From: Orientallactaga sibirica
Taxonomy: Eukaryota > Chordata > Mammalia > Rodentia > Dipodidae
Direction: 5' to 3'
Assembly: GCA_036365145.1 (NCBI GenBank)
Contig: JAEOAD010002231.1
Location: forward strand, 4,443,501-4,507,500
DNA length: 64,000 nt
Shown here piece after piece: positions 9,190 to 19,724 of the stretch (position 1 is its first letter; every line of letters starts with the position of its first letter). The notes beneath the pieces were generated by a model. The model saw only the letters and a list, made by a program, of their open reading frames with translations, did not search any database and was not told the DNA's origin. A program made the translations under genes and the position numbers.

Positions 9190-11016
9190 GGGGAAAGACT
9201 CAAGGAGTTCCCATTGAGATCAAGAACAAGAGAAGGGTGTCCACTCTCACCTCTGCTCTTCAACATTGAACTAGAACTATTAGCCTAAGCAATAAGACAG
9301 GAGAAAGAGATAAAAGGGATTCAAATTAGAAAGGAAGAAGTCAAGTTAGCCCTATTTGCAGATGACATGATCATATACATAAGTAACCTGAAAGTCTCCA
9401 TCTCAAAACTTCTGAAAGGGATTAATTCCTTCAGCGAAGTGGCAGGATGCAAAATCAATGCACAAAAGTCAGTAGCCTTTCTATATGCAAAGGACAAATA
9501 TACAGAGAAGGAAATCAGTGAGGCGGTCCCATTTTCAAGAGCAACAAAACAATTAAATACCTTGGAATAACACTAACCAAGGATGTAAAAGACCTAAATA
9601 ATGAAAATATTTAAAAAAACTCAAGAAAAATATTGAGGAGGACTTGAGAAGATGGAAAGACTGCCCATGCTCCTGGATAGGTAGGAAAGTGTGAAATTGA
9701 CAATTCTACCAAAAGCAATATACAGATTTAATGCTATGCCAATAAAAACCCCAACATCATATTTCACAGAGATTGAAAAAATGATCTCAAAATTCATATG
9801 GAATGGCAGCAGGCCTCAGATATCCAAACATATCCTCAGGGAAAAAAAAAAAAAACCTGGAGATATCACCATACCTGATCTAAAGCTATATTACAAAGCC
9901 ATAGTAACAAAAACAGCATGGTACTGGCATAAGAACGAAAACATAGACCAATAGAACAGAATTGAAGACTCAGACCTTAGGTCAAGTAACAATAGCTCCT
10001 TGATTTTTGACAAAGTAGCTGAGGATGTAGACTGGCAAAAAGACAGCATCTTCAACAAATGGTGTTGGACATTGGATGACCACATGTAGAAAAATGAAAC
10101 TAAACCCATTCATCTCTCCATACACAAAAATCAAGTCCATATCAAGTAAAGACCTCAATAAGGACCTCAAACTCTTCTCTTACTGGAAGAAAAATAATAT
10201 GAGGCACTCTCCACAATATAGGAGTAGGGAAATACTTCCTAAACAAAACCCTAGTAGCCCAGGAAATTAATCAATCACTCAACCAATGAAATCTCATGAA
10301 GCTAAAAGATGTTTGCACAGACAAACACACCACAAGCAGAGCCAATAGATTACCGACTGAATGGGAGAAAATCTTCACCAGCTATACCACTGACAAAAGC
10401 CTAATATCTAGAATCTACAAAGAACTCAAAAAACTAAAAAAATAAAATCAAACAACTCACTCCAAAAATGGGGCAAAGAACTGAATAGGGAGTTCTCAGA
10501 GGAAGAATTACAAAAGGCTAACACACACTTAAGAAAATGTTCAACATCACTAACCATTGGGGAAATGCAAATTAAAACAACAATGAGATGACTCCTTACT
10601 CCAGTAAGGATGGCAATCATTAAAAAATCAAATAACAATAAATGTTGGCGAGGATGTGGGGAGAGAGGAACCCTCATCCACTGTTGGTGGGAATGTAAAC
10701 TTGTACAACTACGATGGAAATCAATTTGGAGGTTTCTACAAAGGATGGACATGGAGCTACCAACAGACCCAGTTATCCTAAATATTCCATGCATCACTAC
10801 AGAGACATTTGCTCAACCATGTTTATAGCTGCTCAGTTCTTCATAGCTAAGAACTGGAATCAACTCAGATGCCCATCATTGGATGAATGGATAACAAAGC
10901 TGTGGTACATTTACACAATGGAATTCTACTCAGCAGAAAAAAATGATGCAATGAAAATTGTAGAAAAATGGACAGACTTGGAACAGATCATACTGAGCAA
11001 ACTCACACAATCATAG
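9190..11016 (+). pseudogene. L1 ORF2 C-terminal half, broken
   Basis: Remnant of the L1 reverse-transcriptase/endonuclease protein, which in live elements copies L1 RNA at the target site. The fragment opens in the RT palm ('[17 protein letters not shown]'), with the catalytic box as FADD (9355-9366). It continues through '[12 protein letters not shown]' and 'FIWNGSRP' (9691-9954), a Cys-rich CCHC-like stretch 'CWRGCG...HCWWEC' (about 10640-10700), and the terminal 'PSLDEWITKLWYIYTMEFYS' region before a stop at 11014. The endonuclease and N-terminal RT are absent. In-frame stops (for example just after 'IELELLA') and several frameshifts break it into pieces. It cannot be functional. Confidence 0.92.
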
Positions 11017-11306
11017 AAAGACAAATGCCACATGGTGTCACTTATCTGTGGTTCCTAACCTGGACCTGCTCACGTTGCTGACATACCTGATATGCAACTC
11101 AAGGCCCAGATACTAGGGATGGAAATGTTTGGGGGGAGGGGAAGGAGGAGGGAAAACAAACACAAAATTAAATCCAAAATGAGCTGATATCATAGAAACC
11201 TTGGAGATAGCCTAAAAGATAAACCCCCAAAGGAGTAAGGGGGGAGCACCTGAAAAGTAGGGCTCTGCTGAGGGTGGGATAAAGCCTAAGCTAAAAAGAA
11301 AAATTT

Positions 11307-11490
11307 TTGCCAGGTGTGGTGGCTCATGCCTTTAATCCCAGCCCTCGGGAGGTAGAGGTAGGAGGATAGCTGTGAGTTCAAGGCCATCCTGAGACTACAC
11401 AATTAATTCCAGGTCAGCCTGGGCTAGAGTGAGACCCTACCTCGAAAAACAAAAAAAAAAAAAAAAAAAAATTTTTTTTTTTTTTTTCTG
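11307..11490 (+). mobile_element. B1 SINE inside the L1 3'UTR
   Basis: 'GCCAGGTGTGGTGGCTCATG' to 'GAGACCCTACCTCGAAAAAC', then a pure A run followed immediately by a T run. The A/T junction probably marks duplicated A/T-rich target sequence. Confidence 0.92.
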
Positions 11491-12571
11491 TCTCTGACCT
11501 GTAACTCCCAGTACCAGAGATTGGTTGCTATCCACATTGAGCTGTTGATCAGAGAGACCTACGAGGTCCCCAAATCAAGACAGCTTTCTGTCAAAACACT
11601 TGATTACCTGCCTGAGGCAAAAGCTAAAACCCTATGGCTAAAGACACCATATTCTGCTAACACAGAACATGGAGAGACCTGGCTGGGATTCCGAAGAAAG
11701 CCAGTCCCCAGACAGTTAGCTTGTCTAGTGCTGGAAAGTGCTACATGGGCTACTGGAGGGAAATGGTCAGCAATGGTCAGAGCAATCAGAGGTCTAAGCT
11801 ACTCAGAAGCAAACACCCTGACTTGGTATACATGCCAGCGCAATAGTGGCACACAGCCTCAGTGGGTAACCAGTAGCTTTCTGGTTGGCTAAGAGATCTG
11901 CTCAGTGTAAAGGAACCCATATCTGGAATTGGGAACCAGATCAGAATCTTATGGAGACAAAGATTATGTTCTCCAGTGTCAAGCTCTCACTAGTCTTTGG
12001 CTAAAAGAGGGGTTACATACATCAAATTCTCCCTAAATTAATAATGCTTATCCCATTTAAACTATGCTGACTTCACTCTCCATTGGAAAATTTGTTCTTC
12101 TTTGTTAGAAGGTAGCAATATTAGAGAGATAAACCACCCCTTGAACATCAGCCAAGCCACAGCTGAACCCACAGAGGAATTGGGGAGACAAGCAAGAGTG
12201 CTGCTTCCATGCTGAACCTGACAATCAGTGCCAGGGTGTAGGAGACAGACCCCGAGTATACTCAACACCTACCAAAGCAGAGATCCAGAGGCTCCTAAGA
12301 GCTCATCACTGAAGTAGACTTAAACACACCCACCACAGATGAAAGAATTTTGCGGAAGAGGGGGTGGAAATATTGTAAGAGCCACAGGTTGAGTCATCAT
12401 GCCCAGAGGCATTCCCCGCCCCCCAAATAACTGACTGCTGCTTCCACAACACATAAACCACAACCCCATGGGGAACACCTATAACCCTACTGAGGAGTGT
12501 TCCCAATGGAATTAGGCAGGGGCGAGGGAAAAGAGGGTACCAACACATGATGTATCCATACGCAATATCTT

Positions 12572-12573
<2 letters not shown>

Positions 12574-12610
<37 letters not shown>
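12574..12610. repeat. (TTA)n at the L1 3' end
   Basis: Twelve near-perfect ATT units directly before the downstream copy of the L1 target duplication, occupying the place where poly(A) would be expected. Confidence 0.9.
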
Positions 12611-12611
<1 letters not shown>

Positions 12612-12852
12612 GAAAGAAAACAACATTGAATTAAACCCTGGAACATCAATTATGATAAATTTATTCATATTCATTCGAATGAGACAACATATACATGGCT
12701 ATTGCTATCGTTTTAAGAATGTCATTGATACTAAAAACAACTTAAATATAGTCCATCACTAAGTAGATAACAGAAAATCAAATTTTTGGCTGAGGATGAA
12801 CTAAATTATCATTTAAGTTGACTTCATAATGGGATAAAATTTCAGCTCAGAG

Positions 12853-13010
12853 CCAGGTATGATGGTACATGCCTTTAATTGCAGCACTCAGGAGGCAGAA
12901 GTAGAAGAATGCCACGAGTTCAAGGCCACCCTGAGACTACTTAGAGAATTCCAGGTCAGCCTGGGCTAGAGCAAGACACTACCTTGAAAAACAAAACAAA
13001 CAAACAAACA
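12853..13010 (+). mobile_element. B1 SINE
   Basis: 'GCCAGGTATGATGGTACATG' with 'TTTAATTGCAGCACTCAGGA', and a tail of AAAC/AAAAC units. Confidence 0.9.
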
Positions 13011-13169
13011 AAAAAAATCAGCTCCAGGATCAATGTTCATAATGTTTCAGGTACCTGTTGAGGAAAGAACTGTAGGATAAGATATTTGATGAATAATGTA
13101 GAAAACCACAGTATCCCTTTATGCAATTTAAAGCAAGTAAAATGATACTTGAAAAGTCAGATGAGTTGG

Positions 13170-13405
13170 ACCAGGTGCAGGGGCATGAACTTGTCATCCC
13201 AGCTTCTCAGGAGGCTGAGAAAGGGATTCAAGCAGGATGAGAGAAAGACCTCATTTTCCCTGAGTGTTGTGGCACATAACTTTAATCCCAGCACCAGGGA
13301 GACTGTGGTAGGAAGACTGTTGTAAATTTGAGGGTATCCTGGCCTACAGAGTGAATTCCAAGTCATCCTGGACTAGAGTGAGACTCTGTCTGCCTTAAAA
13401 ACCAA
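13170..13405 (+). mobile_element. two diverged B1 monomers
   Basis: 13170-13250 is a worn left half ('CCAGGTGCAGGGGCATGAAC'). 13255-13405 is a second copy with 'CATAACTTTAATCCCAGCAC' and 'GACTCTGTCTGCC'. Confidence 0.75.
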
Positions 13406-13489
13406 TCAGAAATCATGGACAAGCAGTTATCCTTTCACTACCATGCACACTGCAATCTTTGAAAGGTATTAAATAAAATTATCTTTAAA

Positions 13490-13687
13490 AAATTATTTAT
13501 TTATTCAAGTGAGAGAGGCAGATAAAGAAAGAGAGATTGGACATGCCAGGGCCTCTAGCCACTGCAAATGAATTCCAGATGAATATGCCACGTTGTGCAT
13601 CTGAGTTTGTGTGGTTACTGGGGAATTGAACCTGGGTCCTTTGGAGTTGCAGGCAAGCACCTTAACTCCTAAGCTATCTCTCCAGCC
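13490..13687 (-). mobile_element. tRNA-derived SINE
   Basis: First of three copies in a row. Ends 'CTAAGCTATCTCTCCAGCC' at 13687, directly against the target sequence later duplicated twice. Confidence 0.9.
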
Positions 13688-13704
13688 CTAAACTTACTTT
13701 TAAA

Positions 13705-13935
13705 CAATTTATTTTTTATTTTTAGTTATTTATTTATGAAGGGGGGGTAGAGAGGGAGAGAAGCAGATAGAGGGAGAGAGAATGGGTGTGCCAGGGCCTC
13801 TAGCCATTGCAAATGAACTCCAGACATATGTGTCACCTTGTGCATCTGACTTTACGTGGGTCCTGGGGAATCAAGACTACTTGGGTCTTAAACTTTGCAG
13901 GCAAGCAACTTGATTGCCAAGCCATCTCTCCAGCC
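13705..13935 (-). mobile_element. tRNA-derived SINE, serial insertion
   Basis: Bounded by CTAAACTTACTTTTAAA (13688-13704) and CTAAACTTTCTTTTTAAA (13936-13953). The (GA)n carries a 'GGGGGGG' interruption. Confidence 0.9.
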
Positions 13936-13953
13936 CTAAACTTTCTTTTTAAA

Positions 13954-14229
13954 ATTTTTTTAAAGTTTTTTTTATTATTTTATTTAATTTTGGAGAGAGA
14001 CACAGAGAGAGACAGACAGAGAGGGAGAGGGAGACAGATAGAGATGGTTGAGCCAGCAGTCTCTCAGCTGCTGTGAACAAAATCCAGATGCGTGCGCCCC
14101 CTTGTGGGTAAGTGTGGCATTGCACCCTTGTTTCACTTTGCATCTGTCTAAATGTGGGACCTGGGGATTGGAACCCGGTTCTTACACTTAGCAGGCAGGC
14201 GCTGTAACCACTGAGCCATCTCTCCAGCC
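13954..14229 (-). mobile_element. tRNA-derived SINE, long-core variant
   Basis: Bounded by the same target word at 13936-13953 and 14230-14247. Carries the extra block 'AGTGTGGCATTGCACCCTTG' plus 'TTTCACTTTGCATCTG', which the short subfamily lacks. Confidence 0.88.
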
Positions 14230-14269
14230 CTAAACTTACTTTTTAAAATAAAAAGTAAAATAAAAATTA

Positions 14270-14840
14270 GGGGCTGGAGAGATGGCTCAGTGGTTAAAGG
14301 TGCTTGTTTGCAAAGCCTTATGTTGCAGTCAGGTTCGCATTGCTGGCAGAAATCACTCAACCAAGAGCAGCTTTGGGAAAAAAAGGGCTTATTTTGGTTT
14401 ATAGGCTTGAGGAGAAGCTCCATGATGGCACGGGAAAAGGATGCCATGAGCAGAGGGTGGACATCACCTCCTGGCCAACATCAGGTGGAAAACAGGAACA
14501 GGAGAGTGTGCCAAACACTGGCAAGGGGAAAGTGGCTATAACACCCATAAGCCCACCCCCAATAATACACTGCCTCCAGGAAGTGTTAATTCCCAAATCT
14601 CCATCAGCTGAGAACCTAGCATTCAGAACACCTAAATTTATGGGGACACCTGAATCAAACCACCACACCTTATGACCCAGGTTCAATTCCCCAGTATTCC
14701 AATAAAGCCAGATGTACCAACTGACACATGCATCTGGAGTTCATTTGCAGTGAGTAGAGGCCCTGATGTGACCATTTCTTTCTCTCTCACTTTCTCCTTG
14801 AAAATCAGTCAGTCAATAAAAACTTAAATATAAACAAATC
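14270..14840 (+). mobile_element. tRNA-derived SINE split by a solo LTR
   Basis: The head 'GGGGCTGGAGAGATGGCTCA' runs to 14320. The body resumes at 14668 with 'CCTTATGACCCAGGTTCAAT' and ends in an A-rich tail near 14830. The interrupting element duplicated CCTTA. Confidence 0.92.
14321..14667 (-). mobile_element. solo MaLR (ORR1/MT-like) LTR
   Basis: A 347-bp LTR beginning TGTTGCAGTCAGG and ending CCACCACA, so in sense it runs TGTGGTGG...CAACA. The perfect 5-bp duplication CCTTA lies at 14316-14320 and 14668-14672. It matches the LTRs of the provirus at 19891-21631, including the 'GCTTATGGGTGTTATAGCCA'-type core. No internal sequence remains, so it arose by LTR-LTR recombination. Open frames over it (14290-14686) are non-coding. 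Confidence 0.95.
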
Positions 14841-15289
14841 AGATGAAGTAGGCTGAATTGTACGGGTCTGTGTCAGAGGCATAGTGCCCCTGACTGGCTA
14901 GGTTCTGAGGTCTTAAAGTGTAGTTTAAGCTTAGATTGACATGAACATAGCTTTTCCTAACTACCTAGACCATGAGAGTGGTCACATACATCTTGGAATG
15001 ACTCTCTGCATAAGGCCCACTTGCATCACCAGAAAATTGCCCCTACTGTGTTGGGAGGCAGCCTACACAACAGACCATTGATGGGGGCTGGAATGTAAAT
15101 AGGCCTTATGTTAATATAACATGTCTTGCCTGAAAAAGTATCAAAGTCCAAATCAGGAAGAATACATGCCTGAGCAAGTGTCAGGAAGAAAAGACTTGAA
15201 CCCCGAGAGAGAGTATAGTAGAAAAGAGGAACCCCAGATACAATCTTCCCTTTTGGTTTTCTAGGTATTGCAAAATATGCCATGCAGCA
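14841..15289. other. unclassified sequence
   Basis: Single-copy in appearance. An 85-codon minus frame (15026-15283) shows no domain. Confidence 0.4.
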
Positions 15290-15375
15290 GAGGCTTGGGT
15301 TACAGATCAGTGACAGATAATGTACTTAGCCTTCAAAACATGTGTGTTCAGTCCCTAACACTGAAAAAAAAATCC
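15290..15375 (+). mobile_element. ID-like SINE, diverged
   Basis: 'TGGGTTACAGATCAGTGACA', 'GTACTTAGCCTTCAAAACAT', 'GTTCAGTCCCTAACACTG' and an A run keep the ID order but with many substitutions. Confidence 0.6.
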
Positions 15376-15463
15376 AAAATCATGTACCTACACCTTTAAT
15401 ACTTCCATAAAGTGTTAAATAGCAATCTATATGAGTCTAAACATATTTTTATAAATAACTTTT

Positions 15464-15613
15464 TTTTTTTGGTTTTTCAAGGTAGGGTCTCACTCTAGCC
15501 CAGGCTGACCTGGAATTCACTATGTAGTCTCATGGTGGCCTCAAACTCATGGTGATCCTCCTACCTCTGCCTCCTGAGTGCTGGGATTAAACGTGTGTGC
15601 CACCATGCCCGGC
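15464..15613 (-). mobile_element. B1 SINE with TSD
   Basis: Flanked by TTATAAATAACTTTT (about 15449-15463) and TTATAAATAGCTTTT (15614-15628), one mismatch apart. Confidence 0.92.
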
Positions 15614-15631
15614 TTATAAATAGCTTTTATA

Positions 15632-15828
15632 TGTTTTTAATTTATTTATTTGCAAGGAGAGGGAGAGAGAGAGAGGAAATGGGCATGACAGGACATCCTG
15701 CCACTGCAAACTCCAGACACATGCACCACTTTGGGCATCTGGCTTTACATGGGTACTGGCTAATTGAATCCAGGATGTCAGGCTTTCTAAGCAAGTGCCT
15801 TTAACCACTGAGCTACCTCTCCAGTCCC
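15632..15828 (-). mobile_element. tRNA-derived SINE, internal deletion
   Basis: The core reads 'CACTGCAAACTCCAGACAC', lacking the usual 'GAACT' before CCAGA. The head is 'GAGCTACCTCTCCAGTCCCC'. Confidence 0.88.
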
Positions 15829-15879
15829 CCTAAACATATTTTTGTGTGGAGGATTTATTGTTGAAGAACATTAAAATGT

Positions 15880-16063
15880 GTTTTTTTTTTTTTTTTTCTT
15901 CTTCTTTTTTTTTTTTTTTTTTTTTTTTTGAGATAGGGTTTCACTCTAGTCCTGGCTGACTTGGAATTCACTATGTAGTCTCAGGGTGGCCTTGAACTCA
16001 TGGTGATCCTCCTACCTCTGCCTCCCATGAGCTAGGATTAAAGGCATGTGCCACCACACCTGG
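15880..16063 (-). mobile_element. B1 SINE with expanded poly(T)
   Basis: A T/C tract of about 50 nt ('TTCTTCTTC' interruption) precedes 'GAGATAGGGTTTCACTCTAG'. 'AAATGTGTT' flanks both sides (15873 and 16065). Confidence 0.9.
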
Positions 16064-16082
16064 CAAATGTGTTATTTTTCTT

Positions 16083-16279
16083 AAAAAAAAAACCATTTTA
16101 TTTATTTATTGGAGGGAGGGTGGAGAGAATGGGCATGTCAGAGTTTCCAGCCACTACAGACAAACTCCAGATGCATGCACCACCTTGTGAATCTGGCTTA
16201 TGTGGGTCCTGGGGAATGGAACCTTGGCCCTTAGGCTTCATAGGCAAGCGCCTTAAATGCTAAGCAATCTCTCCAGCCC
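16083..16279 (-). mobile_element. tRNA-derived SINE
   Basis: The (GA)n is almost lost ('GGAGGGAGGGTGGAGAG'); the rest is standard, ending 'AATCTCTCCAGCCC'. Confidence 0.88.
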
Positions 16280-16624
16280 GAGTATTTGTTTTTTATGACA
16301 GAGGCCCGGGATGTTCTCAATATAAACATTAAACAGTTCACCACATTCAAAAGGTGGTTTCAAGCTGTCAGCAATTATTTTCAAGGAAAAGGTTCTAAAG
16401 ACTCCTTTGAGGAAGAGGTCAGCCATAGCTGGACTGATGATGTTTTATACTTACAAGATGACATGTGGGTTTATTTATTATTTTTTTTCAAATGTAATGT
16501 TTTAAGGGTTTATTTTATTTAGTTTTGATTAGTTGGGCTCTTGGGTCATGGAGAAGAGTACTACTGAATATTTTTGTTTTAGAAGGGAATATTGCTATAG
16601 AAAAGGAAACTGAATATGATTTTT
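16280..16624. other. unclassified sequence
   Basis: A 78-codon frame from 16286 is present without a recognisable domain. Nothing else is supported. Confidence 0.4.
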
Positions 16625-16833
16625 TTTTTTAAAGATTTATTTATTTATTTATTTATTAGAGATGGAGACAGGGGAGAGAGAGAATGGGCATCCCAGGGCC
16701 TCTAGGCACTTCAAACGAACTCCAGACGCATGTGCCACCATGTACTTCTGGCTTACGTGGGACCTGGAGAATTGAACCTGGGTCCTTAGGTTTCTCAGGC
16801 ATGTACTTTAACCACTAAGCCAACTCTCCAGCT
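16625..16833 (-). mobile_element. tRNA-derived SINE with TSD
   Basis: CTGAATATGATTTT begins at 16610 and recurs at 16834-16847. (ATTT)n leads into 'AGAGATGGAGACAGGG'. Confidence 0.92.
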
Positions 16834-16937
16834 CTGAATATGATTTTCTTTAAATTGGTTCTTAAATCTTTACATGAAATTATAAAAGTCATGTTCATAT
16901 ATATCAGAGATTTAGAAAACATGTGTAACCCATTTCA

Positions 16938-16970
16938 TATCTCTCTATCTATCTATCTATCTATCAATCA

Positions 16971-17001
<31 letters not shown>

Positions 17002-17115
17002 ATCTATCTCTAGCTAGCTACCATCTATCTATCTTTATCTATTGTCTAACTATCATCTATCTATTTCTATCTATCATATATCTATCATCTATCTATCATC
17101 TATCAATCTATCATC
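16938..17115. repeat. (TATC)n microsatellite, compound
   Basis: About 180 bp of TCTA/TATC units with ATCA and GCTA interruptions. The longest uninterrupted block is near 16975-17000. Confidence 0.95.
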
Positions 17116-17589
17116 TACATATGTTTCTTATCACCAGGAGAACCCATTTCCTGGGCCCCAGTAGAAGCTGCCCTCCCTCAGGTCCCCAACTGCTGAGGGT
17201 TCTGTGGATGAACACTAAAGACTTAGCCTTCACCATCTAGATAGTCCAGGTATTCATCTCTGCACCATGTAAGAGGAATCTCTAGGATTCATCTGGGATG
17301 CAGTACTACTACAGTAAACCTGGGGAATTGTGTTCTGACACCATCCAGTGATTTACAAGAGTGTTATGGAGCATTCTGTTTTTAATCTGATTGTTTCTAA
17401 AATCCTCCTCCACATGCTTATAAAAGGCATGTATAATATGTTCTTTACCAATAACAGTGTTTGGGGGCCCTGCATATGCTATGTGAGTTTAGGACCCTAA
17501 GGAGGTAGTTTCTTTAAAATCACAAAAAGGAAGGGGGAAAAGCAGCATAAAGTTTGTTCTCTTTACTCTTGGTAACTTCTAAACGGAGT
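17116..17589. other. unclassified, repeat-free sequence
   Basis: Contains a GC-richer opening ('CTGCCCTCCCTCAGGTCCCC'); no gene signal seen. Confidence 0.4.
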
Positions 17590-17802
17590 TATATATTTTA
17601 TTTATTTGCAAGCAGAGAGATACAGAGAGAGAGAGAGAGAGAGAGACAGTATGGGCAGGCCAGGGCCTCCAGCTACTACAAATGAACTCCAGATGCATGT
17701 GTCACTTTGTACATCTTGTTTACATGGGTACTGGGGAAATGAATGCAGGTAGTTAGGCTTTGCAAGCAAAAGCCTCAACTGCTGAGCTATCTCTCCAGCC
17801 CA
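17590..17802 (-). mobile_element. tRNA-derived SINE
   Basis: Standard copy with (GA)n near 17620 and the head 'GAGCTATCTCTCCAGCCC'. The next SINE begins 22 bp on. Confidence 0.9.
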
Positions 17803-17824
17803 GAAGTTATATTTTTGTCTTGTT

Positions 17825-18110
17825 TTTATTTATTATTATTTTTTTTGGAGAGAGACAGAGAGAGAGAGAGAGAGAGACAGAGAGACGGGGGCGGGGGGAG
17901 ACAGAGATGGGTGCGCAAGCAGTGTCTCAGCTGCTGCAAACGAAATCCAGATGTGTGCACCCCCTTGTGGTCAAGTGCGGCATTGCGCCCTTGTGTCACT
18001 TTGCATCTGGCTAAACGTGGGACCTGGAGATTGGAACCACTGGAGATTGGAACCAGTGTTCTTAGGGTTAGGAGGCAGGCGCCTTAACCTCTAAGCCATC
18101 TCTCCAGCCC
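17825..18110 (-). mobile_element. tRNA-derived SINE, long-core variant with TSD
   Basis: Duplication ATTTTTGTCTTGTT at 17811-17824 and 18111-18124. The extra core 'CAAGTGCGGCATTGCGCCCT' is intact. A local 'GGAGATTGGAACCA' is duplicated near 18027-18055. This is the best-preserved member of the long variant here. Confidence 0.93.
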
Positions 18111-18149
18111 ATTTTTGTCTTGTTACCTCCTTTATTTTATTTTATTTTA

Positions 18150-18272
18150 TTTTTTTGAGGCAGGGACTCACTATATAGTCCAGGCTGGCCTCAGCAGCCT
18201 CATATTTTTGTTTCTCCAGAATCCACTGCCTAAGTCCTGGTATTATAGACATGTGCCACCAGACCAAGCACT
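18150..18272 (-). mobile_element. old B1-like monomer
   Basis: 'GAGGCAGGGACTCACTATAT' to 'ATGTGCCACCAGACC', after a (TTTTA)n tail. Confidence 0.65.
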
Positions 18273-18308
18273 TACTATCTCCTTCCAAATCAATGAGATC
18301 ATTTTCAC

Positions 18309-18455
18309 TTTTTTTTTTTTTCAAGGCAGAGTCTCACTCTAGTCCAGGCAGACCTGGAATTCACTGTAGTCACAGGGTGGCCTTGAACTCACAGTGATCC
18401 TCCTACCTCTGCCTCCCGAGTGCTGGGATTAAAGGCGTGCACCACCACACCTGGC
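18309..18455 (-). mobile_element. B1 SINE with TSD
   Basis: TCATTTTCAC at 18299-18308 and 18456-18465. The body is close to the young consensus ('AAAGGCGTGCACCACCACAC'). Confidence 0.93.
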
Positions 18456-18706
18456 TCATTTTCACATTTTTGATGGCCTATAACTAATGAAGAAATTCAC
18501 TGCTTTCGCTTTAAAATATTTGCGTAGCTCTCCTAATCCCTCAGATCTTCCCAGATAGCCTTCTATTAGGTATCACTGCATGGCACTGCTGAGCCCAGCA
18601 GTGCAGTTCTAGGAGCAGTGTTCTTCTGGCTCTTTCATGGTGAGATGCAGAGAATTCATCCCCTGGGTCTAGTGATTTCAGTTCAGTTCTTGTATACCTT
18701 CTCTCT

Positions 18707-18712
18707 CTCCAA

Positions 18713-18752
<40 letters not shown>

Positions 18753-18756
18753 TGTA
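18707..18756. repeat. (TC)n(TG)n microsatellite
   Basis: TCTCTC passes directly into TGTGTG, about 50 bp in total. Confidence 0.95.
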
Positions 18757-19724
18757 TTTATGTCCTTGTCCTCTCCTCTTCTATCAGCTGGTTGGATATA
18801 GGATAAGATAAGATGCTATAGTCCTTAAACCAATAGCCACCAGTTAAAGAGAAGGAGCTAGAGTTATGCTCTTACTAGGCTTCAAAGAATATGTCATATT
18901 CAAGGACAAGCACAATAGCTCAAGTCCCTTGTCTGGTGTCTAAAATAGGAGCATAGATTAACAAACGCAGATTACATATGCAACCCTGTAGAACAGGTGT
19001 CTAAGAGAGAATAAGCCAATGTCCTCGATATTTTGTACAAAGCCTTCTGCAAAATTTCTGAAACTGGGAACTGGAACTATCTCTTTGGTTATATAAGCTC
19101 ATTCATTAGGGAAAATGATGAGTTGATATACCATTTTAGGTATTCCCAAGAGAAATTCTAGGTCATGCATGTCTTCTGGAGAACTGCATGGGGTGTGCAG
19201 ATGGATGTTGTCATGAGAACCATCTTTCTAGGATCTTGTAGAGGCTTGTCTTCCTCTGTCTTCCCATCCCCCAGCTTCTCAGAAATTTAAAACTCAAGGA
19301 TATCTTGGCTGTATAACAACCTAATACTTAGAGGGTTCTTAGTTATATCACTGGTTAATGAGAATTTCTAAGACTCACTGAACCTACCCCTAACCTACTG
19401 TGAAGATACTTTGAACATGTTCCAGGCTCCAAAGAGCTATATTTGAAGATTTAGTAACTGTCAGTAGATTGGGTTGGTGGGCCCAGAAAATGATAATTCC
19501 TGTAGCTTCTAATGATTATGCTTGGCTGATGCAGAAGAACTAGAAGATGCAGAAAGGAATACAAGGATATGGAAGAAGATGGGGTGGAAGAGGAGGGGGT
19601 GGGAGAAGACATGACAGAGACTCAAGCAGGGTTACTTGTGAAGATGTCAGGCCATGTTGCTATAATCTAACTTTAGTTTCCTCACTCCAAAAGAAACTTG
19701 ACACTGCTTGACAGTCATTCTCCT
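18757..19724. other. unclassified, repeat-poor sequence
   Basis: Nearly 1 kb without a SINE. A purine-rich patch (19545-19620) contains GGGGTGGAAGAGGAGGGGG. No exon was recognised. Confidence 0.4.

Larger units (their letters stand above)
9179..12610 (+). mobile_element. 5'-truncated L1 with ORF2 end and long 3'UTR
   Basis: Flanked by a perfect 15-bp duplication, AGAAAGAAAACAACA, at 9164-9178 and 12611-12625. Inside are, in order, the C-terminal half of ORF2 (to 11016), about 270 bp of 3'UTR, a B1 inserted at 11307-11490, a further 950 bp of 3'UTR containing 'GCGGAAGAGGGGGTGGAAA', and a (TTA)n tail at 12574-12610. Because one duplication encloses both parts, the long 3'UTR belongs physically to this L1. 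The open frames at 11521-11892 and 12306-12674 fall in the UTR. Confidence 0.9.

Noticed and set aside
13688..14247. CRISPR-like or satellite repeat spacing
   Set aside because: The three repeated words are SINE target duplications separated by transposons of different kinds.
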